DNA from: Thecamonas trahens ATCC 50062
Lineage: Eukaryota > Apusozoa > Apusomonadida > Apusomonadidae
DNA: 64,000 nucleotides
Reading direction: 5' to 3'
NCBI RefSeq assembly: GCF_000142905.1
Contig: NW_013657625.1
Span: forward strand, 200,006-264,005
Shown here: positions 41,979 to 53,900 of the stretch, piece by piece
Position numbering within the stretch: the first letter of the stretch is position 1
How the letters are laid out: every line of letters starts with the position of its first letter
The notes under the pieces: model-generated
What the model was told of the DNA's origin: nothing
What the model saw: the letters and a program-made list of their open reading frames with translations, nothing else
Database searches by the model: none
Translations under genes and position numbers: made by a program

Positions 41979-44900
41979 ATGTCATCGCTGACGCCCGCTG
42001 CGGCGAGCCGGCGTATTGCCGAGCTACAGTTCCTCTTGGAACGAGAGAGGGCCGCACACGTACGTACACCACATACACGCCCACACTTTCAACTGTGTGT
42101 GTGTGTGGAAGGGGGGAGGGGGGAGGGCTGGCGTGGTGGTGGACGAGGGGAGGCGATGGCGGGCAAGTTCGGCGCCAAAAGGGGAAAGGCTTTGAGAGGT
42201 GGTGTGAGCGTGGGTGTAGTGAATGACAGAGACTGATATGGTTTGTTTGTCGGTGTGTGTATGTATGTGTATGTGTGTGTATGTATATGTCTAGGCGGCG
42301 GAGTTGCGCAAGTATGAAGACTCGGTCTATGGTTATAGGTCGGTGGAGAGCTCCATGTATCACCTGGTTCACACACTTGCTTCGGAGCAGCAATCACTTC
42401 TGGAGCTCCTGGCTCATACTGTCGAGCTGCCAGAGGCTCCGGCAGAGCTCAAGATGGATATGGAGCTGGTGTCAAGGCAGCACGCTCGGGTTATGGAAGA
42501 GTTGGCAAGGCTCTCGCCGGAACAGCTCTCGTCGGCCGCAGCAGAGACCTCTGTGGCTCTCGAGACCCGAGCGGTCGTCAGCCCGCTCCGCAACTTGTTT
42601 GACCTCCATCCGGAGCTCAAAGCCCACGCACCAGACCACGGCATCGGCCTGGCGACACGTGACCCGCATGCTGTGGTGCGGCTCTCGGCAACAGTGCTCG
42701 AGACGCTGAACGGAGAGAACGCCAAGCTCACCACCTCGCTCGCCGACGCGCTGCGCGAAGTTGAGGAGCTCGAGGCGAAGCTCGAGGCGTCGAGTGCTGC
42801 GGCAACTGCTGCTGTGGCCTTGCCCGAGGAGGCAGCAGCTAGTACAGCTGCCAGTACGGCGGCTGCGGTCGCGGCCAACACGGCTCAGTTTGAGGCACGG
42901 CAGGCGGCGCTGGAGGCCGAGAACGCCCGCTTGCTTGAACAGATCAAGAGCTTGGAGGATGGTATTTTGTTCCTTGACGACAAGGTGACCCGGCTGGAGA
43001 GCGAGGCCGCTGCTGCGGCGGTCACGCCCGCGGTCACGCCCGCGGCTAGCGCCGCGCCCGCCCAGTACGGTGCGCGGCCGGCATCTCCAGCGCCGTCGCC
43101 AGCGTTATCGTCGTCGTCGTCATCGTTGTCGTCATTGTCGTCGCCCCCGCCGTCGCACGTGCGTTCACCACAGGCGCCACCGCCGCCCGTGGCGGCAGTG
43201 CCGACGACCACTCCGCACCTTACCGAGTACATCGCGACGGTGGCAGACCTGCGGCGGGCGCTGGCAGACCAGCTGGCGTCGGTTCCCGAGGTCAAGGTTG
43301 CGGTGCCGACCCGGTCCCCGATACGGGCCGTCGGCTTTGATGTAAGCGCTGTCAAGGACGTACAGCACCAGAACCATGTCGTGGCCGACAAGCTGATGGC
43401 CACGGTCACCGACCTCTCGCAGCGACACGTCGCACTGAGCGACGACTACGAGACGCTGAGCGCCGAGCACGAGGCGCTGGCCAGGCTCCACGACGAGGTT
43501 GTTCAGCAGCGCGACGTGTTTACCCGGCGTGCGCACAAGTATCGCGACCGTGCGCGGGAGCTTGAAGCGACGCTTGCGGCCGGCGAGAGTCATGCCGATG
43601 CCGACTTGCGCGCTGAGCGCGACGCCGCGGTGGCAGCTGCGGACGCCGCCGCGGCTACGGCAGACTCGCTCCTGGCGACTTCGCACGAAATCCTCGCCGA
43701 CCGCAACACGTTCTTTGAGCGGGCAAACCGCCATCGGGCCCAGGCCAAGGAGCTCGAGTCGCGGCTGGCAGCGGCCGAGGCGACGGCGGCTACCACAAGC
43801 GAAGCACTGGCGGAGCGCGCTGCGCAGCTTGAAGCCGCGCGTGCTGAACTGGGCCGACTGGTGGCGAAGGTGCCTGGCGAAGCGAGGCAGCGCGCCCGCA
43901 GCCCGCCAGGCTTCACGCCCAACGTCCACCGCTACGCCGACGCGCTCGCCGAGGCTGCTGTGCTCGCCAACGAGTTGGCCTCGTCCAACGACGCGCTGGC
44001 GGCGCGGCTCGCCGCCGCTCGCGACGAGCTCTGGAACTCGCGGGCGCAGGCGGCGCTGGCGGCGTCGGCGAGTGAGGCGTCGGCGCGACAGGCGAGCGAG
44101 GCGGCCGAAACACTGGCAGCTCAGGCCGCCACCATTGCTCGTCTCCAAGCCGAGGTCCAGGGCGCAAGCGAGGCCAATGCCAAACTGACGGCGGCGTCAG
44201 CGGCGTCGGCGGCGTCGATCGCTGCAGCGGCCTCGGCCGGCGAGTCGGCCGAGCTCCGCCGCGAGCTGGAGCGACTGACTGCCGAGCTTGAGGCGACGAA
44301 CGCTGGAACTCGCGCCCTCCGCGACCGGGTTGTTGCCGAGGATGTGCGGCTCGAGCGGGTGTCTGCGCTCTCGGCGGGTCTGGCCTCGTTTGTTGCCGAG
44401 ACACAGGCGCTGCTTGAGCGCCGCGACGAGCAGCTTACAGAGGCCAAGCATGCACTGGACGCGACGCTGGCACGGCTGCGTGCGCTGGAGGCTAAGGCGG
44501 ACGACGCGGCACAGAGAACAGCGAGTGAGGAGACGCCGGCGTCGCTGCTCCGACTCAGCGATTTGCTGCAGGCCAAGGTAGCGTCTCTTGTGGGCTCACA
44601 GGCGTCGTCGCTGCGGCTGTATCTCGCACGCGTCCACGCGCTCAAGGCCCAGCTGGGCGACGCGCTCGCGGTGTCCGAGGCAAACCGGGCAGCCGAGGCG
44701 GCCGGCTATGCGGCGTCGGTGTCTGCGCTGCAGGCGGCGGCGAGCGAGCTGGAGGATCAGGTGGTCGAGCTTCAGGACGCAGTGCGGGACAAGGACGCGG
44801 ACGCGGAGACACTGGAAGCGCGGGTTGCGCAGTTGGAGCGGGCGCTATCGGCGACCGACTCGCGGCTGCTGCTGCGGTCCGCCGCAACGATGCGCAAGCT

Positions 44901-47900
44901 GCGAACAACCTACGCACACTTGGCCGACTACGTTGGGACGGTCGATACCGTTCGCGGCGCAGTGACGGCGCTCGTTGAGCGCATGGCTGTTCTGGAGAAC
45001 CAGGCGCGTGCGGCGACGTCGTCGGCGGAGGCCTCACGTGACGAGGTGGCTGGCCTGCAATCGCAGGTGGCGACGCTTCTTGCCGAGCTGAGCGCACTGG
45101 AGGCCGAGACAGCTGCCGCCGCGGCCAACGTTAGCGGCGACGAGCTTGGAGCGTACTCGTCAGACGACGACTCGTTTGTTTCGGCGACCGATGTGCTAAC
45201 CGAGGGTGAGGCATTTGCTGCGAGCGACACATTGTACTCGCCGCGGAGTGAAGCGGCGACGCTGCGGAGCCAGGTGTCGTCGCTGGAGGCACAGCTGGCA
45301 GCACAGAGCTCTGCCAGCCAGCATCGGATTCGCGAGTTTGCGGGCCGGCTCCGGGCGCTACAAGCCGGACTTGTTGCGTTTGTGCAGAGCGCGCCGCACC
45401 ATGTCGCGGTGACGACCAAGGCGGCTGATGCCGAGACTGAGCCTGCGAACCCTACGCGTGAGGTTGTGTCGCAGTACGCGGCGACAGTTCGCGAGCTGGC
45501 GACAGAGCTCGATTCGTTCTTGTCAGACGTGGCGGCGCAGGAGGACGAACTGCGGGCCGAGCGCGAGCGAAGCGCGCTGATGGACGACGAGCGCAAGGCA
45601 GCACTGGCGCTAGCACGATCGGCACAGTCGTCGTTGGCTGAAGCTACGGCGTCGCTGGCCGCAGCTGCGCCGGCAGCCGCCAACGTTCCGCCCAACATGC
45701 GGAGGTCGCTGGTCGAGTACGCTGCCGGTGTCCAACGCGCGTTGGTGGAATTGACTGATCTAGCCGAGACGCGGCCGGTGAGGCTGGTCGAGGTTCAGCA
45801 TGTGCTGGCCGAGGCCGAGGCGGACCTTGCAGCGGCGCCGAAGAGCGGCATCGAGGTGGAGGAGTACGTGGCGCAGGTGGGCCAGCTCCGGACCGAGCTG
45901 CGGTCGCTGGTGGCCGCCTCGAACTCGGCACAGACCGCGCTCCGGACTGCTCTGGCGCAGTCGGAGCAGGGTCTGGTGCACGCGGTCGATTGCCTCCGTG
46001 CGCGAGCGCGGCAGGTGGCTGAGCTGCAGCGGCAGGTGACAGAGCTGCTCGATGCACCCCACCCGGAAGCAGCCAAGGCGCATTCGGAGATGCGGTCGCT
46101 GGTGGCGGAGCACGCTCAGGCACTAGAGACTCTTGCGGCGACGAGCACGCTGAGCAGCGCGAGTGATTTGGACGAGTTTAAGGCGCGTGCAGCAGCGGCG
46201 GAGCAGGCGGCACAGGAGATGGCTGCGCGGGCGGCCGAGTCTGACGAGCTCGCGAGCGACGCGCGGGCCAAGCTGGCCCAGTACGTGGCGCTCGCCGCTG
46301 AAGCCGGAGCGACGGCGCAGGCTGTAGTGACCGAGTCGGAGGTGCTGCGCGCTGGCGGGCGCGACGAGGCGCAGCGTGCCCAGCGTGTCACAGATCATGC
46401 GCAGGCGGTGGCCCGGGCACGCGGCGAGCTGACCGAGCTGGTGGCGGCATCGGACCGCAACGAAGCGCGGCTGGCAGCAGCTGCGTCGGAGGCGCAGGCG
46501 CAGAGCCGGGCGGCACGGGAAGCACTGGCGCGGCATGCTGGAACCGTCGGCTCGCTGGCAGCACTGGCGGCTAGAGTGGTGGGCGAGGCCGGTGCTAACT
46601 CGACGACCTCGATTCGGTCGTACCTGGCGTCGCTGGACGCCATTACTGCCGAGCTTGACGATGTACTTGCAGGACCGCCCCAGGCGGGTGCTGAGTCGGA
46701 TCCGAACGCGGACGCCTCCCAATGGGTCCACCATAACCTCGCAACGTACCTGGGCTCTGTAGCGCAGCTCCGGACCGTGTTGGAAGAGTTTGTGGTGAGT
46801 GCACCCGCTGCGGCGAAGAGCCCGGCGTACCGACAGGAGCTGCAGGCGTATTCGGCGCGGGTGGGAGAGCTCTCGCAGGAGCTCTCGTCACTGCTCATGG
46901 TGACCGAGGCTGGGGCGGAGCAGATAAGCGGATACCGTGATCGACTCATGGCGATCACCTCCGAGCTTGTCGAGGTGCTCGCGAGCCACCCGACTCGACC
47001 GGCTTTGCGGACCGAGTACGCCGCGCAGGTCGAGTCGGCACTGGCGTCGAGCCTTGCGCTTGTCGAAGATGTCGAAGATCTGGAGGTCAAATACGCACAG
47101 GCGCTGCGCGAGCTGGAAGCCGAGCGACATGACCGGATGACCGAGCGATCGCTGATGGAAGCAGAGCTTGCGGCAGCTCGGATGGAGCACGACTCGTTGG
47201 AGATGGCACTTGCGCGCGTCCCCGAGCACAACAACACAGCACAGGCAGCGGCGTACGCGGCTGCTCTTGGCCGACGTGTCGCTGCGCTGCACACCGCAGT
47301 GTCATCGGCAAACGCCATGGTCGACGCTGCCGTCGAGCGCGAGTCGGAGCTGGAGGCCGAGGTTGCACGGTTGCGGGCAGTGCTGGAGGCTGGGGCCGAC
47401 AAGACCGACGCAGGAGTGCTGCAGCAGCGCGCGGAGCAGGCAGCAGCTGCAGGTGCGGCGGCCAGGGTGCTGGTGGCTGATATCGCGTCGTCACAGGTTG
47501 TTGCTGCAGCGAGCCAGCAAGAGTTGGAGCGCGCAGCTGTCGCGGTGGAGGCTGCGCGTGACATGCTTATTGCTCGAGACGCCGAAGTTCAGGCGCTTCT
47601 TGAGGCACTGCCCGCGCAAGCGAACGCAGACAGTGTGGAACGCCTGGCGGAGCGGGCGGCAGCGGCCGAGGCAGCCGCGCGCGCGGCGCGCGAGCTTGTC
47701 GCGGAGATGACCGAGATGGAGACGTCGTCACTGGCTGAGATGGAGCAGCGTGTTGTCGCTGCCGAAGCTGCTGCGAACGCCGCACGGGATGTTGTGTTGC
47801 TCCGCGATGCCGAGGTCGCGGCTCTGCAGCAGGAGCTGGCAACGCGTCCTGAGAGCCTGACTGCGCTGAAGGAGCGTGTTGTGGCGGCTGAAGCGGCTGC

Positions 47901-50900
47901 GGCTGCGGCTCGCGAGCTGGTGGTGGACGTGGGCCAACTCGAGGCATCGTCACGGGCTGTTAGTCCGGCGCCTGAGAGCCTGTCTGCGCTGAAGGAGCGC
48001 GTTGTGGCGGCTGAGATGGCGGCTGTGGCGGCTCGAGAGCTGGTGGCGGACGTGGGCCAACTCGAGGCATCGTCACGGACAGCGAGTCCGGCGCCTGAGA
48101 GCCTGGTTGCGCTGAAGGAGCGTGTTGTGGCGGCTGAAGCGGCTGCGGCTGCTGCTCGCGAGCTGGTGGCGGACGTGGGTCAACTCGAGGCATCGTCACG
48201 GGCTGTTAGTCCGGCATCCGAGAGCCTGGTTGCGCTGAAGGAGCGCGTGGCGGTGGCCGAAGCGGCTGCAGCAGCGGCTCGTGAGCTGGTGGCAGACATG
48301 AGTGAGATGGAAACGTCTTCGCGGGCTGTCAGTCCGGCATCCGAAAGCCTGGTTGCGCTGAAGGAGCGTGTTGTGGCGGCTGAAGCGGCTGCGGCTGCTG
48401 CTCGCGAGCTGGTGGCGGACGTGGGCCAACTCGAGGCATCGTCACGGGCTGTTAGTCCGGCATCCGAGAGCCTGGCTGCGCTGAAGGAGCGTGTTGTGGC
48501 GGCTGAAGCGGCTGCGGCTGCTGCTCGCGAGCTGGTGGCGGACGTGGGCCAACTCGAGGCATCGGCGCGGACAGCGAGTCCACCGCTTGAGAGCCTGGTT
48601 GCGCTGAAGGAACGCGTGGCTGCGGCTGAGATGGCGGCTGTGGCGGCTAGGGAGCTGGTGGCAGACGTTGAGGCGAAGGGCGCCGCGTCGCAGGCTGCAC
48701 TGATCCAGCGCGTCGCCACGGCTGAGGCTGTCGCGACAGCCGCTCGAGATTTGGTCTCCGACGTCGCTGCCATGGAGGCGCGGTCGTCAGCACCACCGCC
48801 GGCACATGCTATGTCCATTTCCACCATCACTGCTCTGAGCGAGCGTGTTGCTGCTGTCGAGGCAGCGGCCTCAGCAGCTCGTGAGCTGGTGGCCAATGTG
48901 GCCGAGCTGGAGTCTACGCCACAAGAGACTAAGCTGTCCGCAGCGGCGATTGATGCGCTGCGTGAGCGTGTGACGTTGGCCGAGTCGGCAGCCGCCGCCG
49001 CCCGCGAGCTGGTGGCCAACGTGGTAGAGATGGAGAGCCGTGTCCGCGATGAGCTCATGGAGCGAGTCGAAGCTGCCGAGACCTCGGCAGCCGAGGCACG
49101 CGCCATGGTCGCCGAGCGCGACGTCGAGGTTGTTGCACTCCGGGAGGCTCTGGCTGCTGCGCCTGCCACTGTGGCCTCGAAACAGAATGCACACCATTCC
49201 GAGGCTACCAAGGCTGCAGCAGCAGCTGCGCGTGAACTTGTTGTCGCAGTGCTAGCATCTGAGGCCGCATCGCGGAAGCTACTGACCCAGCGAGCCGAAG
49301 CTGCCGAGGCTGCTGCTGCCGCGGCACACGAGCTCGTTGAGGACCTGGCGGCAATTGAGAGCCAGCATATTGCAGCTGTTGTGGATGTGGCGGAAGAAGC
49401 TGCAACCCCAGCTGCGCAGGCGCGCGCGTCGCTAGAGGCTCGTGCGGCCGCAGCCGCAGCCGCAGCAGCCGCAGCCCGCGAGCTTGTCGCCGAATTGGAT
49501 GCAGCCGAAGCCAGTCGTGCTGCCACAGGCGAGTGCGAGACCGCTAGCGCCGAGAAGGCCGAGCTTGTGTCTCGGACGGTGGTGGAGAAGCGGGTCGCAA
49601 CTGCCGAGGCAGCGGCTGCTGCTGCGCGGGGCCTTGTCGCCGACGCCGAGGCGCTTCTCGTACAGACAGAGACTGCGAGCCACGCACACGACTCTAGCGC
49701 TGCTGAAGCGCTGGCGACCGCAAAGGCCCTCATTGCCGATGTGGACGCTATGGAGGCATCAGCGACAGCAGACAAGCTGGCTATGGTGGAGCAGATTGAG
49801 GCGCTCCGGGAGACCGCCCGCGTGCTCCAGGGAGAAAGTCCGAACTCGTCTAACACAGTTGGTTCGGACGCGTCGCTGGATGCGCGGCACGCGTGTGCTG
49901 TTGCGGATGTGGCGCAGGCGCTGACTCGGCTGGCGGAAGCCCGCGACACTTATTCAGCTCGCGCTCCGCGCGAGTACGCGGCACAGGTTGCCGCGGTCCA
50001 GGCCGCGGCGGCCGATCTTGTCGATGCGGTTGCCCCGCTCGAACGTGAGAAGGCTGTGCTGGTTACTCAGGGCGCCGAGATGGAGTCCCAGTTTGGGGTG
50101 CTGGAGCAGCTGGTCTCAGAGCTGGAGGGCAAAGTCATGATTCGCGACACCAGCGACCGCGAAGAAGGCCTGTCAGAGGCGCGCGCCACACTGGCGAGCC
50201 GCATCCAGTCATATTTGGCAGCTGTCCGCGAGGCAGCCAGGCTCGCGCCGGATTTACTCGCCGCACCAGGTCAGCCGACTGGCGTCGATATGGAGCCTAC
50301 GACGGCTGCCGCGCGTGCACTGGTGGATGCGGTCGCTGCACGCGAGCATGCTCTCGAGCAGCGTGTGGCTGTTCTTTCGACCGAGATGGCGTCCATGCGC
50401 ACATCGCGCGACCGGTTGACAGCCGAGCTGGCGCGTATGGCGCAGACGACGGCACAGGCTCATCAGCAGCAGGCTGAGTTTGCCGACGTAGTTGATGCGC
50501 GTGCGTGTGCACGGTTGGCACAAATCAAGGCCATCGCAGCGGTGGCTGGCGAGCTGACGGCCAACGCCCCACAGCCTCACTCGCTCCGTGCGCTTGAAGC
50601 CGAACGTGACGTGCTCAAGGCCTCGTTGGACAACGCGCTCGCGTTGCTCGAGGAACACAACGTGACGCGCACTGCGCTGGAGGCGCGACTGCGGGATGTC
50701 GAAGCCATCTCGGCGTCAGCTGCCAGTGTACTGGCCTCCGTGCCAGTGCGGCCAGCAGCAGCACCCACAGTGTCGCCTGCTGCGAAGACAGCGAGCGCGC
50801 CCGACGACCTGGCTGCCATCCGGGCCGAACGCGATGTGCTCAAGGCTTCGCTGGACAACGCTCTGGCGCTGCTGGAGGAGCATAACACAGCACGGGCCAT

Positions 50901-53900
50901 GCTCGAGTCGCGACTGCGCGACGTCGAGGCCATCTCAGCTTCGGCGGCAGAGGTGGTTGGATCTGTGCCGGAGCCCGCGCCGCAGCGCGAAAGCGGTGTG
51001 CCCTCCGATCTTGTTGCCGAACGGCTTGTCAAGGTTGCCGCAGCGGTCAAGGCCGCCGAGGAGGTTGTTGCTTCTACTCCACAGCGCGAGCGCGAGCTCG
51101 CATCTTTGCGGGCCGAGCGTGACGAGCTGCAAACTGCAGTTGCCCGCGCACAAGACGCACTCCACCAGGCTACTGTTGATGCTGATCATTTGTCGGACGA
51201 TGGTGTGACGGGAGATGTTGACACCGCCGCGCTCGACGACCTTGTGGTGGACTTGCACGCGGATCTGAACCAACTAGAGGCTGCGCTGGAGAGTCCCACA
51301 GGAGGAGATGACGGTCTGCCGGCAGCCAAGCTGGCTGAGTACGCGGCGGCGGTGGCTGTAGCGCGCGAATCGCTAGGCGAGCTTGCGGCGAGTCATCCGC
51401 AGCATGTCGACCGCTTGGCTGCCGAGCTGACACGAGAGCGAGACCGGGCCGCCAGCGACCGAGCCGAGGCCCAGCGCGCCGTTGTGCTCGAGAAGCAGGT
51501 GGTTGAGATCGAGGCCGAGCGCGAGGCGCTGGAGGCCAAGGTCACCGAGCTGGAGAGTGGGCGGACTGAGCTTGCTCGTGAGGTTGCAGAGCTCCGGTCG
51601 ATGCGCGACAAGCTTGATTCTCAGATCGCGAGTCTCGAGGCGGAGGTCGGCGAAGAGCGCAGCGCTCTAGCGTCACAAGTTGCGAGCCTCACACTCGAAC
51701 GTGACGAGCTTGGTGAGCGCGTCGCTGCCCTGGAGGCCGAGCACGCCGACAAGGTGGAAATACTCCAGGCCGAGCATGCAACGCTGGCAGCCAAGGTGTC
51801 CAAGGTGGAGAGCGAGCGCGACCGGGTGCAGCGCGAGCTGGATGCAGAAGCGCATGCTAAGTTCCACGAGCAATACGAGGAGGAGCGCGAGACGGTCGAG
51901 CTCCTGCATGAGCATGTTCGCCAGCTTCGCGAGCGCGAGCAGGCTGTGAGCGACGAGAAGGCGCAGCTGGAGGATGAGCTCGAGTCTGCAAAGGAGGTTG
52001 TTGCGCGGATGCAGGCTGAGTTTGAGCGGCTCGACGCAGCGCTGCCGTCGCGCGTCGAGGAGGCACAGCTGGCCGAGTCGAGTGTGGAGAGTGCGCGTGC
52101 CGAGAAGGACCACTACGCGACAATGCTGGCCAAGTCGGAGGCTCAGCGCGAGGTACTTGCGGCGCGGGTCTCGGAGCTTATTGCGTTGCAAGAGGCCAAG
52201 GAGGCACTCGAGCACAAGGCGGCCCAAATGGCAGACCAGGTGGAGTACCTGACGGCCACCGCCGAGCGACACGCGCGGGTGGCCAACTCGCTGCGGGATC
52301 GCGAGGCGCGGCGAGCCCGCAACGAGCAGGCGCTGCTCTCTGCCAACGCCGAGCTGACGAAGACCAACTCGCAACTGGGGGTGACGGCGTCGACGCTCGA
52401 GAAGGAGCTACTTGCGAGTAAGCGCGACCAGATTGCGCTGATGGAAGAGTTCAAGACTCAGTTTGCAGCGCTCGAGGGCGAGTTGCGCGAGGTGGTGGCC
52501 GACGTGGCGTCGAGCGCGGGCGAGAGTATGGTTCCTGAGCATGTTATGGAAGCGCATCGGCGCGACGTGACCAAGCTCGAGGCGCAGCTGAACGTGCTCA
52601 ACCTGCGCAAGGAAGAGCTCGCGTCGCTTGTCGGTGTCGCGCACGAGCATCGGCTTGATCTCGAGATTGAGCTTGATGCGGCACGCACCGCGCTGGACAA
52701 ATCGACACAACGGGCAGCCGAGACCGAGCTGCAGCTGAAGGAAGAGATGCTGCGGACTCAGCAGCTGACCGGTCTAGTGACTGAGGCTGAAGCGGCGGCG
52801 GCGGGTTACTCGCAGGCGGAGCTGGAACTGAGGTCGAAGCTGGCAAGCCTTGAGGCGCACAAGGCTGCGCTTGCGGCCGAGAACGAGTCGCTGCGGGTCC
52901 AGCTTGCCGAATCAGGCTCCGGCGGCGAGGCTAGCGAGCATGCCTCGCTGAAGGCAGCGCTGAGCCGGGCCGAGGCCTCAGTGCGGGAGGCACAGACTGC
53001 TGTGGCTGAGCGCGACGCGCGGGTGGCGAGCCTGGAGCGGCAGGTGGAGGAGGCTAGCGAGGCGCAGGCCGAGGCTGCAGCGCGCGCTGCGGCTACCAAA
53101 CTTGAGCTAGTAGAGGCGCAGAGCAGCCGGGCCAAGGCTATAGCGACGATGCAGGCGCAGGACTCGCAGCTGGAGCACATGCGTGCCAAGCATGCCGGTG
53201 TGTGCGTGGAGCGGAGCCAGCTGCGGGCCGACGTGGCGGCGCTGCACTCGCAGGTGGCCGAGGCTGAGCTTGCACTCTCGGATGCGGAGGCGCGGTTGTC
53301 CGAGGTCGAGGCGGCACATGCGCTGGAGCTCCGAGCGCTCGAAGATGAGATGGGCGTGTTGGCGACCGCGGCCGAGGCGGCGCAAGCGGCGGCTGCCGGC
53401 AACGCGGCGCTTGGCAAGCAGGCGCGTATTTCGGAGCTCACCATTTCGCTTGTCGAGGTACAGAGCGCGCTCAACGAGGCGCGGAGTCGCGAGGCTGCCA
53501 GCATGCGGCAGGCGGATGCGCTGCGGGCGCGAGTGGCGGCGCTTGAGCGTGAGCGCGAAGCCTTCCGCGCCGAGCTGCTGGAGCGGTCGCAGGACCGGCC
53601 GTCTCAGGAGATTGCGACGCTGCGTGCAGCGTACGCTGATGTGCGATCGCAGGTATCGCGGCTGCATGTTCGCAACTCTGAGCTGCAGCACGAGTTGCGG
53701 TCGGTCTCGCTCGATGGGCGGAGCCTGGATGCCAGCGACCCGATGTCGGTGTCTGCTGCATCCGGTGAGGCGTCGGCAATGTCAATGTCGGTCTCGATGG
53801 GTGGTGACGAGTCGTCGGGCTCGCTGCGAAGGATGGCGAGTCTGGAGGCGCGGCTGGGGGCCGAGACCGCGTCGCGACAGGAGATAGAGGCGGAGCTCCA

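Noticed and set aside
47848-48708. Regular spaced repeats considered as a CRISPR-like array
   Set aside because: The whole 123-bp unit is repeated and coding, with no unique spacers, and the genome is eukaryotic.
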